A stretch of DNA of 64,000 nt. Origin: a bacterium. Lineage in GTDB: Bacteria; Armatimonadota; UBA5829. Made by a program: the position numbers and the translations under genes. A model generated the notes under the pieces. That model was not told the DNA's origin. It ran no database searches and saw only the letters and a program-made list of their open reading frames with translations. How positions within the stretch are numbered: position 1 is the stretch's first letter; the number at the start of each line of letters is the position of its first letter. Where the stretch lies: positions 1-64,000 of the forward strand of contig JAJFUS010000043.1 of NCBI GenBank assembly GCA_021372295.1. The letters are read 5' to 3'. This document shows, in pieces, positions 45,003 to 54,261 of the stretch.

Positions 45003-45773
45003 ATGTATAACGAGACGCTCCACGCAGTCGGTGAGACGGCAGGAAAAAAAGTCGCTTGTCTTGCAAGCAATCCGGTCGAATATTTCATTTCATCTGTTTT
45101 GGCTGGAGCCTATGTAGGAGTGGGTGTGTTTTTGGCGTTCATTGTCGGAAGTTCGTTTGCCGACAGCCAGTCTCCCTGGCTGCGGATTGCCATGGGAGGA
45201 TCATTTGCCGTAGCGTTATCTCTCGTCATTTTCGCCGGTGGAGAACTTTTTACCGGCAACAACATGTCGATGGTTGTGGGATACCGATTACGCAAGGCAT
45301 CGCTCTCAAGTCTGGCAGGTATCTGGACGGTTTCCTGGCTCGGCAATCTCATTGGAGCTGTTATACTTGCCGTCTTACTGTATTATTCGTCCACACTAAA
45401 CGGAAAGCCGGAGATTCTCCTGGTACAAGAAGTGGCTGAAAAGAAAATGCATCTTTCCGTAGTCGAAATGATATGCAGAGGCGCATTGTGCAACTGGCTG
45501 GTATGCTTGGCCGTCTGGTGCACCCACAGGATGAAGTCCGAGTCCGGCAAACTGATAATGATTTTCTGGTGCTTATATGCTTTTGTCGCTTCAGGCTTCG
45601 AGCACTCCGTGGCAAATATGACGTTGCTATCGTTGGCCCTGTTGCAACCTCACGCTCCTGCTTTATCGGTCGACGGTATGGCATACAATCTTTTATGGGT
45701 CACTATCGGCAATATTATTGGTGGGTCGGTGTTTGTGGGAGCGGCTTATCTTTCCGGCAATCGGCCCGCGTAA
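45003..45773 (+). CDS. Formate/nitrite transporter family channel (FocA/NirC)
   Basis: A 256-residue membrane channel with six hydrophobic segments. SSVLAGAYVGVGVFLAFIVG, FAGGELFTGNNMSMVVGYRL and ALCNWLVCLAVWCTHRMKSE, then FVASGFEHSVANMT, are the FNT helical and omega-loop motifs with the pore His in the last. It moves formate, nitrite or hydrosulfide. ATG 45003 follows GGAGGG. Nearby genes do not indicate the substrate. Confidence 0.92.
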   Translation: MYNETLHAVGETAGKKVACLASNPVEYFISSVLAGAYVGVGVFLAFIVGSSFADSQSPWLRIAMGGSFAVALSLVIFAGGELFTGNNMSMVVGYRLRKASLSSLAGIWTVSWLGNLIGAVILAVLLYYSSTLNGKPEILLVQEVAEKKMHLSVVEMICRGALCNWLVCLAVWCTHRMKSESGKLIMIFWCLYAFVASGFEHSVANMTLLSLALLQPHAPALSVDGMAYNLLWVTIGNIIGGSVFVGAAYLSGNRPA

Positions 45774-45776
45774 GTA

Positions 45777-45805
45777 TTGCAAAAGGATATGGTGTCTGAT
45801 ATACT
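45777..45805 (+). promoter_or_regulatory. Promoter of the nusA-infB operon
   Basis: TTGCAA (45777-45782) and TATACT (45800-45805) are 17 bases apart, ahead of the hairpin leader of nusA. In many bacteria rimP sits here; it is absent upstream of nusA in this window. Confidence 0.65.
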
Positions 45806-45833
45806 ATAGTAGAATTGAGTGGTGAAGTATTTC

Positions 45834-45860
45834 AGAGTGGGAGTGAGACCCACTCTTTTC
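45834..45860 (+). terminator. Leader hairpin (possible attenuator) upstream of nusA
   Basis: AGAGTGGG (45834-45841) pairs with CCCACTCT (45849-45856) around a 7-base loop and is followed by TTTC. The hairpin lies between the promoter and the nusA ATG (45893), so termination here would reduce expression of the operon. The T-run is short, so partial readthrough is expected. Confidence 0.6.
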
Positions 45861-45892
45861 AGTTTTGTAAGGTATCGGGAGAATAACGGATA

Positions 45893-47044
45893 ATGAATGC
45901 TGATTTCCTGGATGCTCTCCGGCAAATCGAAAGAGAGAAAGAGATACCTCTTGAGGTATTGCTTTCAGCTATAGAATCTGCGCTTGAGACGGCCTATAAG
46001 AAGAATTACGCCACCACAGGTGACATTCGCGTTCGCGTGAGTTCGTCCAAGGGCGGGTTCCACGTATATTGTGAGAAGGATGTTGTCGAGACCGTCGAAA
46101 ACGAGCATACCGATATCAATATAGAGGACGCCCGCAAGCATGACCCGGATGTTCACGTTGGTGATGTGATCGAGATTGAAGTTACGCCGGAAAACTTTGG
46201 CCGAATAGCGGCACAGACGGCGAAGCAGGTGGTTGTTCAGAGAATCCGCGAGGCCGAGCGCGAGCGTGTATATGAAGAGTTCGGCGACCGCGTCGGTGAG
46301 GTGCTTACTTGCACCGTCAGCCGGAGAGAACAACGCAATGTGTTCATCAACCTCGGTAAGATCGAGGCATTGCTGCCGCCGGCGGAGCAGGTTCCGACCG
46401 AGCCGTACAGGTTCAACGACCGCCTCAAAGTCTATGTACTTGAGGTAAGGCGAACCCCAAAAGGGCCGCAGGTTGTTGTATCTAGGACTCATCCGAGCCT
46501 GATCAGGCGTTTGTTCGAGTTTGAGGTGCCTGAGATAGCCGAGGGGATCGTCGAGATCAAATCGGTTGCGCGTGAGCCTGGAGCGCGGACTAAGGTCGCT
46601 GTTAGCTCCAACGACGAAAAAGTCGATGCGATGGGCGCGTGTGTTGGCCACAGAGGAAGTCGCGTGCAGTCGGTTGTGAATGAGCTTTACGGTGAAAAGA
46701 TCGATATTGTGCGCTGGAACGATAACATCGAGAAGTTTATCGGTGAAGCGCTGTCGCCCGCCAAGGCAATATCCGTCAAGTGCGATGAACAGACTAAGAC
46801 TGCATTGGTTATAATGCCGGACAGTCAGCTGTCGCTGGCGATAGGCAAGTCCGGTCAGAACGTTCGCCTTGCCGCGAGGCTTACAGGTTGGCGCATCGAC
46901 ATCAGAAGCGAGTCACAGTTGGCGAAAGCCGCGCTTATGGGCGAGGATGTGGTCGCAGGCGAGTCGGCAATTGTGGCGGAGCCAGACGTCGATATTGAGC
47001 ATAACGAAGATGCTGTCGAAGTGCAGAACATTTCTGAAGAGTAG
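45893..47044 (+). CDS. nusA: Transcription termination/antitermination factor NusA
   Basis: A 383-residue RNA polymerase factor. The NusA N domain (NADFLDALRQIEREKEIPLE) is followed by an S1 domain (about 130-200; DRVGEVLTCTVSRREQRNVF), then KH1 (VGHRGSRVQSVVNELYGEKI) and KH2 (AIGKSGQNVRLAARLTGWRI). The C-terminus is acidic with no proteobacterial repeats. ATG 45893 lies after GGGAGAATAACGG. First gene of the operon, downstream of a hairpin leader. Confidence 0.96.
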   Translation: MNADFLDALRQIEREKEIPLEVLLSAIESALETAYKKNYATTGDIRVRVSSSKGGFHVYCEKDVVETVENEHTDINIEDARKHDPDVHVGDVIEIEVTPENFGRIAAQTAKQVVVQRIREAERERVYEEFGDRVGEVLTCTVSRREQRNVFINLGKIEALLPPAEQVPTEPYRFNDRLKVYVLEVRRTPKGPQVVVSRTHPSLIRRLFEFEVPEIAEGIVEIKSVAREPGARTKVAVSSNDEKVDAMGACVGHRGSRVQSVVNELYGEKIDIVRWNDNIEKFIGEALSPAKAISVKCDEQTKTALVIMPDSQLSLAIGKSGQNVRLAARLTGWRIDIRSESQLAKAALMGEDVVAGESAIVAEPDVDIEHNEDAVEVQNISEE

Positions 47045-47053
47045 CAGGCCGAC

Positions 47054-47329
47054 ATGAGTGGTCACGAGCGGAAAGTTCCTATCAGGACATGCGTGTCGTG
47101 CCGAGTGTCGTCTGAGAAAAAGCGGCTGGTGAGGATTGTTCGCACCGGCGATGGTGATGTGGTTATCGATCCGAGCGGGAAACTGCCGGGTAGGGGCGCA
47201 TATCTATGCGGCTTGAGTGAATGTACGGCTGCGGCCATTAAAGCTAATAAACTTGGCAGGGCGCTCAGATGCGAAATCCCTGAGCGCCTAAAAGAAGAAC
47301 TGAAGAAATTGGGCAACGATGAGGACTAA
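47054..47329 (+). CDS. ylxR: YlxR-family RNA-binding protein (DUF448)
   Basis: A 91-residue protein. PIRTCVSCRVSSEKKRLVRI holds the family C-x2-C and DPSGKLPGRGAYLCG the G-R-G-A-Y motif. YlxR binds RNA and can modulate RNase P. It lies 9 bases after nusA, as usual in nusA-infB operons. Confidence 0.93.
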   Translation: MSGHERKVPIRTCVSCRVSSEKKRLVRIVRTGDGDVVIDPSGKLPGRGAYLCGLSECTAAAIKANKLGRALRCEIPERLKEELKKLGNDED

Positions 47330-47542
47330 CGTGATGGCGAAGAGGATATGGCGTATGGAAGCTGAATAACACTGGTCTACGTGTGTTTTCCGCGTTCATC
47401 CCTCTTCTCGTCCTCCGGCAGTCTTCCTCATGCCCATTGATCCAACGAATTTTGTCACTAATGGAAGTTAAACGGTGTCTGAGGGTAATATTCTAACCTC
47501 TAACCTCTAACTTCTAATATCTGGAAGAGGTGGACTGAATAT
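47330..47542 (+). other. ylxR-infB gap with short tandem TCTAACY repeats
   Basis: This 213-base gap holds no convincing gene. Near its end a short tandem series (CTAACCTCTAACCTCTAACT then TCTAATATC, 47492-47521) lies just before the infB ribosome site. The 13-mer TCTAACTTCTAAT also occurs in reverse near 40888-40900. No hairpin terminator was seen. Confidence 0.5.
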
Positions 47543-49489
47543 ATGGGCGAGATTAAAGTACACGAACTCGCAAAAAATCTGGGGATTACAAATTCTGACC
47601 TGCTCGCTGTCCTGAAGGACTTGGGCGTGGAGGCCACGAGTGGATCCTCGGATTTGGACGCCTCTACAGCCGATACTGTCCGGGAAATGATATCGCAGGA
47701 CAAGGGGGTCATCAGTCAGGCTAAGACCATCGAGGTCCCGCAGGCGCTGTCGGTCAGGGAACTGGCGGATGCGCTGGGGGTTAATTCCGCGGATGTTCAG
47801 AAGCGGCTCGTAGAGATGGGCATCCTGGCGAGTGTGAACCAACAAATAGGCGCTGATGTTGCAGGAAAAGTGGCCGAGAAGTGGGGGTTTTCTGTAAAAA
47901 TAGTCGCTAAACAAAAAACTGCCGACAAGCCAGCGAAACTTGCGCCGCAGCCGAAGTCCAAACACTCCGGCAAATTGCAGCCGAGGCCGCCGGTAATCAC
48001 GGTTATGGGTCACGTCGATCATGGCAAAACGACCCTTCTCGACGCCATTCGCCGTACTAATGTCACTGAGTCTGAGTTTGGTGGAATTACGCAGCATATC
48101 GGCGCGTATCAGGTCGATTGGCACGGCAAGAAGATCACATTTTTGGACACACCGGGCCACGCGGCGTTTACGGCTATGAGAGCCAGAGGCGCCAGCGTGA
48201 CTGATATAGCAGTACTGGTGGTTGCAGCCGACGACGCCGTCATGCCTCAGACAATTGAGGCCATCGATCATGCCAAGGCCGCCGGAGTGCCGATTATCGT
48301 TGCTGTTAACAAGGTCGACAAGCCAGAGGCGAATGTCGAGCGCACGCTGCAGCAACTTATGGAACACGAGTTGATGCCTGAGGAATGGGGCGGCGACACA
48401 ATTGTCGTTAAAACTGCCGCTAAGAAAGGCGAAGGTATTAACGACCTGCTGGAGATGATCCTGCTGGTATCCGAAATGGGTGATCTCAAAGCCGAAGTAT
48501 CTGCAAGCAAGGTGCAGGGCAGCGTAATCGAGGCTCAGGTCGATCCGCACAGAGGACCGGTCGCGACCGTTCTGATCCAGCGAGGTACATTGAAGATCGG
48601 TGCTGCGGTCGTTGCTGGAGAAGCTTACGGCAAGATCAAGGCGATGTTCGACGATAAAGGTGAACGCATTACCAAAGCTACACCGTCAACGCCCGTCGAG
48701 ATACTTGGATTGTCCACCGCGCCGCAGGCCGGAGACCGACTGGAATCCGCGAAAGACGACAGAGAGGCTCGAGCCATCGCCGATAAGCGCGCCATGGAGG
48801 CTCGTCAGGAGCGAATGGCGTCCACAAACAAGATTACTCTCGAAGATTTGTATAAGCACATTCAAGATGGAGTAGTGAAGAAGCTCGGGGTCGTGCTCAA
48901 GGCCGATGTCCAGGGTTCGGAAGAAGCCGTAAGGCAATCGCTGCTCAAGATCGAGCACGAGGAAGTTCGGGTCGATATTATTCACTCCAGTGTGGGCAAT
49001 GTCAATGAATCGGACATTCTGCTGGCTTCGGCATCCAACGCAATTGTGCTGGGGTTTAACGTCAAGGTCGCTCCTGAAGCCGCGCGGATGGCTGAAGCCG
49101 AGCATGTTGAAATTAGAACCTATAACGTCATCTACGAACTCACTAAAGATGTGAGAGGCGCTATGGGCGGCCTGCTGGAGCCGGTATTTGAAGAAGTTCA
49201 TCTGGGCGAGGCGGAAGTGAGAGCGACATTCCGCGTGCCGAACCAGGGTCTGGTGGCCGGGTGCTATGTTACCGATGGCCGCATGGTCAGAAACGAGAAC
49301 GTGAGAGTTCGCCGCGACGGTGAAGTCATCTTTGAGGGCAAACTCGATTCGCTGCGTCACATCAAGGACGAAGTGAAGGAGATGGCGCAGGGCTATGAGT
49401 GCGGCATCAAGACCACAGGGTTCAACGAATATCAGGTCGGCGATATAATCGAAGCGTTCGCCAGGAAACAAATCGCCAGAGCGGTCTGA
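47543..49489 (+). CDS. infB: Translation initiation factor IF-2
   Basis: A 648-residue initiation GTPase. An N-terminal IF2_N-type segment ([20 protein letters not shown]) and a short linker precede the G domain with [20 protein letters not shown] (about 150-170), DTPGHAAFT and NKVDKPE. IF-2 C-terminal domains complete the protein ([20 protein letters not shown] at the end). The linker is short, giving a compact protein. GGAAGAGGTGGACTG precedes the start. Confidence 0.96.
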   Translation: MGEIKVHELAKNLGITNSDLLAVLKDLGVEATSGSSDLDASTADTVREMISQDKGVISQAKTIEVPQALSVRELADALGVNSADVQKRLVEMGILASVNQQIGADVAGKVAEKWGFSVKIVAKQKTADKPAKLAPQPKSKHSGKLQPRPPVITVMGHVDHGKTTLLDAIRRTNVTESEFGGITQHIGAYQVDWHGKKITFLDTPGHAAFTAMRARGASVTDIAVLVVAADDAVMPQTIEAIDHAKAAGVPIIVAVNKVDKPEANVERTLQQLMEHELMPEEWGGDTIVVKTAAKKGEGINDLLEMILLVSEMGDLKAEVSASKVQGSVIEAQVDPHRGPVATVLIQRGTLKIGAAVVAGEAYGKIKAMFDDKGERITKATPSTPVEILGLSTAPQAGDRLESAKDDREARAIADKRAMEARQERMASTNKITLEDLYKHIQDGVVKKLGVVLKADVQGSEEAVRQSLLKIEHEEVRVDIIHSSVGNVNESDILLASASNAIVLGFNVKVAPEAARMAEAEHVEIRTYNVIYELTKDVRGAMGGLLEPVFEEVHLGEAEVRATFRVPNQGLVAGCYVTDGRMVRNENVRVRRDGEVIFEGKLDSLRHIKDEVKEMAQGYECGIKTTGFNEYQVGDIIEAFARKQIARAV

Positions 49490-49521
49490 TTTAGTATTGT
49501 GAATTTGATATTTGGTGCTTC

Positions 49522-49803
49522 ATGATTATTGGGGTGCTCACGGTAGACGTGTCAGTTCCGGGCAGCGATTCGCTTAAGGACAAGCGGCATGTCGTTAAGA
49601 GCCTGCTCGATCATATTAGGAATAAGTTCAATGCATCCGCGGCGGAAGTAGGTCATCTGGACTCTCATCGCCGCGCCGAGCTTGCGTTCGCATGCGTAAG
49701 CAACGAGCAGGCGCTGGTAAACAGGATGCTCAACAAGATATTAGACCAAATCGAGTCCAACCCGCTGTGCGAGGTGGTGGACTCCGGGATGCAGTTTCTA
49801 TGA
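49522..49803 (+). CDS. ylxP: DUF503 (YlxP-like) protein
   Basis: A 93-residue protein, start MIIGVLTVDVSVPGSDSLKD with KDKRHVVKSLLDHIRNKFNA, typical of DUF503. It is usually found between infB and rbfA, as here, and likely aids ribosome assembly, although its mechanism is not established. Its stop overlaps the rbfA start by four bases. Confidence 0.9.
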   Translation: MIIGVLTVDVSVPGSDSLKDKRHVVKSLLDHIRNKFNASAAEVGHLDSHRRAELAFACVSNEQALVNRMLNKILDQIESNPLCEVVDSGMQFL

Positions 49804-50147
49804 GTACACGACAAGAAAAAATTTGCGGGCTTCTCAAAGAAGAAGTCAGTGATATATTGTTCCGCGAGTTCAAAGACCCTCGTCTGGGATTCATTACGGT
49901 TACAGACGCAGAGATCACACCGGATTTACAGCACGCGCGCATATTCGTGAGCGTGCTTGGGAATGACGAAGAGCGCGCGACTAATATGGCGATCCTCAAG
50001 AGGTCGCAGCATTTCGTCAGGCAGGAATTAAAGAAGCGCATTCACATGAAGACTCTGCCTGATATCGAGTTTAAGCTCGACACTACAGCTGACCAGGGCA
50101 TCAGAATTTTCGAGCTGTTGGAAGAAATAAAGCATGACGAGGAATAA
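49800..50147 (+). CDS. rbfA: Ribosome-binding factor A
   Basis: A 115-residue KH-fold protein that binds 16S helix 1 during 30S maturation. EKICGLLKEEVSDILFREFK, DPRLGFITVTDAEITPDLQH and LPDIEFKLDTTADQGIRIFE match RbfA. ATG 49800 overlaps the upstream TGA. An upstream extension of the frame to 49692 is an artefact. Confidence 0.95.
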   Translation: MSTRQEKICGLLKEEVSDILFREFKDPRLGFITVTDAEITPDLQHARIFVSVLGNDEERATNMAILKRSQHFVRQELKKRIHMKTLPDIEFKLDTTADQGIRIFELLEEIKHDEE

Positions 50148-51096
50148 AAAGGCCTGGACGCAGTTCATCGGGCAGCAATCGTTTGTATTGGCATGTCACC
50201 AGCGCCCTGATGGCGATACACTCGGCAGCGCGCTCGCATTGGCGCATGTTTTGAGGCAGCTCGGCAAGGATGTAGTGGTGCTTTCTGAGGACGGCGTGCC
50301 GGACAATTACACATTTCTGCCGGACTCCGAAACTGTGCAAACTTCTACTCCCCGCCGCGATTTCGACGTGGGTGCGCTCGTGGATAGCGAGGGTCTTAAG
50401 CGTATTGGAAGTGCGTCCGAGGCCATATCGGGCTCGAAAATCAAGGTGTGTATAGATCATCACGTACCTAACGGCGAGTTCGGCGATATACGTGTGGTCG
50501 ACCACTCACTGAGTTCGACTGCCGAGGTCGTGGCCGAGCTATTTCACGCCAACGACGTCAAGATCGACAAAGCCGCCGCCACTCAGCTTCTCACGGGTCT
50601 GATTTCGGACACTGGCGCGTTCAGGTTTGCCAACACTACCGCCCGCACGTTCGAGATTGCCTCTCATTTGCAGTCGCTTGGGGCAGAGGCGTCCGTTATT
50701 TCGCGCGAAGTGTATGAAAACCGTCCTCTACGGGCCGCAAGGCTTCTTGGACGGGCGCTGACATCTCTTCAAATGGACGAATCGGGGCAAGTTGTTTGGG
50801 CGAGTGTATCGAAAAATGACCTTGACGAACTCGGTGCGACGGATGCCGACACCGACTCAATTGTGAACCAGGTAGCGGCCGTTAAAGGCCCAAGAGCAGC
50901 AATATTTTTCCGCGAAACCAAGCAAAATTCTATTCGCATCAGCATTAGATCGCGCAATGGGGTGGACGTAAACCAGATCGCAAAAGTCTTTGGCGGAGGC
51001 GGACATGTCGCGGCTGCCGGATGTCACTACGATGGCTCACTAAAAGATGCCCAAAATGCGGTGGTGACAGAGGTCTTGAAGTGGATGGGATCGTAA
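50134..51096 (+). CDS. nrnA: DHH-family nanoRNase/pAp phosphatase
   Basis: A 320-residue DHH/DHHA1 phosphoesterase. ACHQRPDGDTLGSALALAHV, VDSEGLKRIG, VCIDHHVPNGEFGD and VVDHSLSSTAEVVAELF hold the metal residues, and AKVFGGGGHVAAAGCHYDG is the DHHA1 substrate motif. NrnA degrades short oligoribonucleotides and pAp. It overlaps rbfA by 14 bases and truB by 16 bases in the translation operon. Confidence 0.92.
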   Translation: MTRNKKAWTQFIGQQSFVLACHQRPDGDTLGSALALAHVLRQLGKDVVVLSEDGVPDNYTFLPDSETVQTSTPRRDFDVGALVDSEGLKRIGSASEAISGSKIKVCIDHHVPNGEFGDIRVVDHSLSSTAEVVAELFHANDVKIDKAAATQLLTGLISDTGAFRFANTTARTFEIASHLQSLGAEASVISREVYENRPLRAARLLGRALTSLQMDESGQVVWASVSKNDLDELGATDADTDSIVNQVAAVKGPRAAIFFRETKQNSIRISIRSRNGVDVNQIAKVFGGGGHVAAAGCHYDGSLKDAQNAVVTEVLKWMGS

Positions 51097-51980
51097 ACGT
51101 CCACAAGACCGCCGGGCCAACCTCTCACGATATTGTCTATGATGTCAGGCGCATATTCGGACAGAGGCGAGTCGGGCATGCGGGCACGCTCGACCCTATG
51201 GCAACCGGTGTGCTGGTGGTCTGTCTCGGGAAAGCCACGCGCATCGTCGAGTATTTGATGGGCGCGCCGAAAGAATACGTCGCAAAAATGACTCTCGGGC
51301 AATCCACCGACTCTGAAGACTCCACCGGAACCGTGACCTCCGAATCGGATGCATCTTATGTAACATTCGAAGCGCTGGAAGATGCCGCAAGGTTGTTCGT
51401 TGGCGAGATCATGCAGGTTCCACCGATGGTCTCTGCTGTAAAACATGCAGGTCAAAGGTTATACAAACTTGCACGACAAGGCAGGACTGTCGAGCGCGCT
51501 CCCCGCAGGGTCACGATCTACGCACTAGACATTCTGAATTTCATTCCTGGAACACTTGCCGCGGTCGAGATGCGCGTCAAGTGCTCCAGTGGCACGTATA
51601 TCAGGACGCTTTGCTCGGACATTGGTGACAAACTCGGATGCGGCGGGCACATGTCGGCTTTGACTCGAACAAGGGTAGGGGACTTTACTCTTGACGAGGC
51701 ACACACAGTAGAAGAAGTGCGCGGTATTCTTGAACAAGGTTGTATCGACAAAGTGGTAATCGAGCCGAGGAAAGCTCTTGAGAGTATGCCGTTTGTCGAA
51801 ATTGCTGAGTCAGATGTCGAAAGAATTTGCCACGGGATGGTTGTGCAAGCCAGCAGCGGCACAGAGGGCGATACCGTACGTATTATTTCATCAGATCGGC
51901 TTATCGCCATTGGGACAATCGCCACTGTCGATGGCCGCAATGTTGTGAAGCCTCATAAGGTGTTCGAAGCCTTTGATTAG
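51081..51980 (+). CDS. truB: tRNA pseudouridine-55 synthase
   Basis: A 299-residue pseudouridine synthase. GIVNVHKTAGPTSHDIVYDV at the start, and RVGHAGTLDPMATGVLVVCL with the catalytic Asp in G-T-L-D-P. SGTYIRTLCSDIGDKLGCGG is the second hallmark. The GTG at 51081 (V-D-G-I-V-N-V-H-K) is chosen as start, inside the end of nrnA; a longer frame from 51021 lacks support. Its stop codon overlaps that of the convergent folP (51977-51980). Confidence 0.94.
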   Translation: MDGIVNVHKTAGPTSHDIVYDVRRIFGQRRVGHAGTLDPMATGVLVVCLGKATRIVEYLMGAPKEYVAKMTLGQSTDSEDSTGTVTSESDASYVTFEALEDAARLFVGEIMQVPPMVSAVKHAGQRLYKLARQGRTVERAPRRVTIYALDILNFIPGTLAAVEMRVKCSSGTYIRTLCSDIGDKLGCGGHMSALTRTRVGDFTLDEAHTVEEVRGILEQGCIDKVVIEPRKALESMPFVEIAESDVERICHGMVVQASSGTEGDTVRIISSDRLIAIGTIATVDGRNVVKPHKVFEAFD

Positions 51981-53209
51981 CGACCTCTCACGATAGCATC
52001 TGACATCTTCGCCACTCGAGCCATCTCCTTTACGTCGTGCACCCGCACAATATCTGCTCCATTTGCAATCGAGATCGCGACGGTCGCTGCAGTGCCTTCC
52101 ACGCGGTCATTCGGCGGAAGGCCACCCAGCGTTTGCCCGACAGTTGATTTGCGGGAAGTTCCGACCAGAATCGGTCTGCCGGTGGATGTAAACTCGCGCA
52201 GCCGTCGAAGCAGTTCCAGATTGTGCGCGACAGTCTTGCCGAACCCAAAGCCTGGGTCGATGATGATAGCACGTTCATCCACACCGGCGTCGACCAGTGT
52301 CCTCATCTGTTTTCGCAGAAAACTATGTACTTCACCCAGCAAATCGTCATACTCGGGGTTGGTCTGCATATTCTTGGGCGAACCCTTGATGTGCATAATC
52401 ACGACCGGGCAGCGTCGTTCCGCAAGCATGTGAGGCATACTGACGTCGAACGTGGCGCCGCTGATGTCGTTTACAATAAACGCCCCCGCATCTAGCGCGG
52501 CTGCGGCCACTTCAGCCTTATATGTGTCGATAGAAATTGGAACTTTGATCTGTGGGGCGATTTTTCGAATCGCCGGAACAACTCGCTCGATCTCATCGTG
52601 GGTCGACACTGCGTCAGAGCCTGGCCGCGTAGACTCGCCGCCGATGTCGATGATGTCTGCGCCGTCTTCCACCATTCGCAGTGCCGCTTCGACTATCGCA
52701 TCGGTGTCTGCATATTTCCCGCCGTCCGAGAATGAGTCCGGCGTGATGTTCAAGATGCCCATGACGAGCGTGCGAGAACCGATTTGCGTGAACATCTCCG
52801 CGAGCCTGTGATCCATCGCGAGTTCGGATGTTGGAACATTTGGCGTCGAGTCGAAGTGCCTGATCGCCGATTCGATCTCGACCGCAAGCTCCTTGCACCC
52901 AAACCCCTGTTCCAGCAAAGAGCGCAAAACATATTGAAACTGCTTCCGAGTGCCCATCAGAATGACGTCGCTGTCCGTGATCTTTGCCGTAATAACATTC
53001 CGGCTGATTGCGGCGTCGCCTCCACTGGAAAGAAACGCTTCCTTGAGAATGTGCACGATGGGACGTCGCACTTTCTCCAGTTTTACCAGATAGTGCTGCG
53101 CTTTTGGCAGCATGTGCCGTGCGCCGGCATCTTCCGTGTCGATGAGCTTCATCTCACGGTTGATCTCAGAGTCATTTTTAAGGCAGAGCACTCTCGCTTT
53201 ATGAGGCAT
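51977..53209 (-). CDS. folP: Dihydropteroate synthase with N-terminal accessory domain
   Basis: A 410-residue folate enzyme. Residues 1-135 form the N-terminal domain seen in clostridial-type FolP (DTEDAGARHMLPKAQHYLVK, SSGGDAAISRNVITAKITDS). The TIM-barrel core follows: MGILNITPDSFSDGGKYADT, DIIDIGGESTRPGSDAVS, IIIDPGFGFGKTVAHNLELL and ILVGTSRKSTVGQTLGG. It condenses pABA with dihydropterin pyrophosphate. ATG 53209 (MPHKARVL) has AGGA 8 bases upstream; ATG 53218 is possible. It converges with truB with a 4-base stop overlap. Confidence 0.93.
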   Translation of the reverse strand: MPHKARVLCLKNDSEINREMKLIDTEDAGARHMLPKAQHYLVKLEKVRRPIVHILKEAFLSSGGDAAISRNVITAKITDSDVILMGTRKQFQYVLRSLLEQGFGCKELAVEIESAIRHFDSTPNVPTSELAMDHRLAEMFTQIGSRTLVMGILNITPDSFSDGGKYADTDAIVEAALRMVEDGADIIDIGGESTRPGSDAVSTHDEIERVVPAIRKIAPQIKVPISIDTYKAEVAAAALDAGAFIVNDISGATFDVSMPHMLAERRCPVVIMHIKGSPKNMQTNPEYDDLLGEVHSFLRKQMRTLVDAGVDERAIIIDPGFGFGKTVAHNLELLRRLREFTSTGRPILVGTSRKSTVGQTLGGLPPNDRVEGTAATVAISIANGADIVRVHDVKEMARVAKMSDAIVRGR

Positions 53210-53315
53210 GTTCACCATCCTAACCCGATAGAAGCCTGTTTGGTCGTTTATATGTATGCTTACCAGCTTCTTATGCTTCACAAAACCAGTATCCTGCTGA
53301 TTTTGCCTGGTCTTG

Positions 53316-53331
53316 TGGCACGGAGGTTGCA
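53316..53331 (+). promoter_or_regulatory. Sigma-54 (RpoN) promoter
   Basis: TGGCACGGAGGTTGCA fits the sigma-54 -24/-12 consensus TGGCACGRNNNTTGCW at every position. It lies 26 bases upstream of a 41-codon ORF with a GGAGG ribosome site, and diverges from folP. With the element at 44159, two consensus sites occur in this window, both outside recognised coding sequence. Confidence 0.65.
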
Positions 53332-53356
53332 AAATAACTCTTATACGGAGGAATGG

Positions 53357-53482
53357 ATGATGATCAAAGTCAATATTAGGGTTACTCGCGGAAACAAACG
53401 TTGCAATTCGCTGCAGTCGAGCATATGGGTCAATATGGCTGGGCGCATGGCCTCGCTTTGGAACAGCGGAAACTTCGAGTAG
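53357..53482 (+). CDS. Possible 41-residue protein under sigma-54 control
   Basis: A small frame MMIKVNIRVTRGNKRCNSLQ continuing SSIWVNMAGRMASLWNSGNFE stop. GGAGG lies about 5 bases before ATG 53357 and a consensus sigma-54 promoter just upstream. It ends 5 bases before the end of the convergent mtnP-like gene. No family was recognised. The regulatory context, not homology, supports it. Too short to judge coding bias. Confidence 0.45.
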   Translation: MMIKVNIRVTRGNKRCNSLQSSIWVNMAGRMASLWNSGNFE

Positions 53483-53487
53483 CTATC

Positions 53488-54261
53488 CTACAACTTCAAA
53501 CCGGTGTTTGTTCCGCATGCGCATCCACGCGTTTCAGGAATACTCTTTATTGCACGATCCAGCACTGCCGCAAGAGTCGTCGACGATGACAATACCGCGG
53601 CGCGCACATCGTCGTGAGCCAGTGGAGTGGGGGAGATGCCGGACGCCATGTTAGAGACAATCGCCAGCGCGCCATAACACAAACCCGCCTCACGAGCCAG
53701 TATTACCTCTGGCACGTTTGTCATACCGATCACATCTCCGCCCCAGGACGCATACAGTCTGATCTCCGCAGGGGTCTCATATCGCGGCCCCTCGACACCA
53801 ATGTAAACCGCATTTGCCTCAAACGAGATATCTTCGTCGCGGCAGGCATCATGCAGCGCTTGTGAAATCTCGGGACAGTAAGGCTGGGTAAAATCTGTAT
53901 GCACAACTGGACCATTAGGGTCGTCGAAAAACGTGTCGGCACGCCTTTTTGTCAGGTCTATAAAGTCTTTAAGAATAGCAAGCGAACCGGTAGATAGCCC
54001 TGAGTTAAGCGACCCAACAGCACATACACCTATTATTTGGTGAACGCACATCTTTTTGATGGCGGCGATCTGCGCGCGGTAATTTATCGCCCCTGGAGCG
54101 ACTGAGTGACCGGTTCCATGCCTTGGAACAAACAAAAATGTCGTATCGCGCAAACGAGCTTCCACAACTTCTGCTTCTCCGAAGCGAGTCGTCACTGTGG
54201 TTATATCGCCGAAGTCGATCAGTTCGTCAACTCCGGTTCCGGCTATTATTGCTGTCTTCAT
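53488..54261 (-). CDS. mtnP: S-methyl-5'-thioadenosine/purine nucleoside phosphorylase
   Basis: A 257-residue phosphorylase of the MTAP/PNP family. KTAIIAGTGVDELIDFGDIT, FLFVPRHGTGHSVAPGAINY and NAVYIGVEGPRYETPAEIRL are hallmarks, with VIGMTNVPEVILAREAGLCY the purine-binding region. It cleaves MTA (or nucleosides) with phosphate for methionine and purine salvage. The sequence does not fully settle MTA versus inosine. ATG 54261; preceded by weak ribosome site. Confidence 0.9.
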   Translation of the reverse strand: MKTAIIAGTGVDELIDFGDITTVTTRFGEAEVVEARLRDTTFLFVPRHGTGHSVAPGAINYRAQIAAIKKMCVHQIIGVCAVGSLNSGLSTGSLAILKDFIDLTKRRADTFFDDPNGPVVHTDFTQPYCPEISQALHDACRDEDISFEANAVYIGVEGPRYETPAEIRLYASWGGDVIGMTNVPEVILAREAGLCYGALAIVSNMASGISPTPLAHDDVRAAVLSSSTTLAAVLDRAIKSIPETRGCACGTNTGLKL

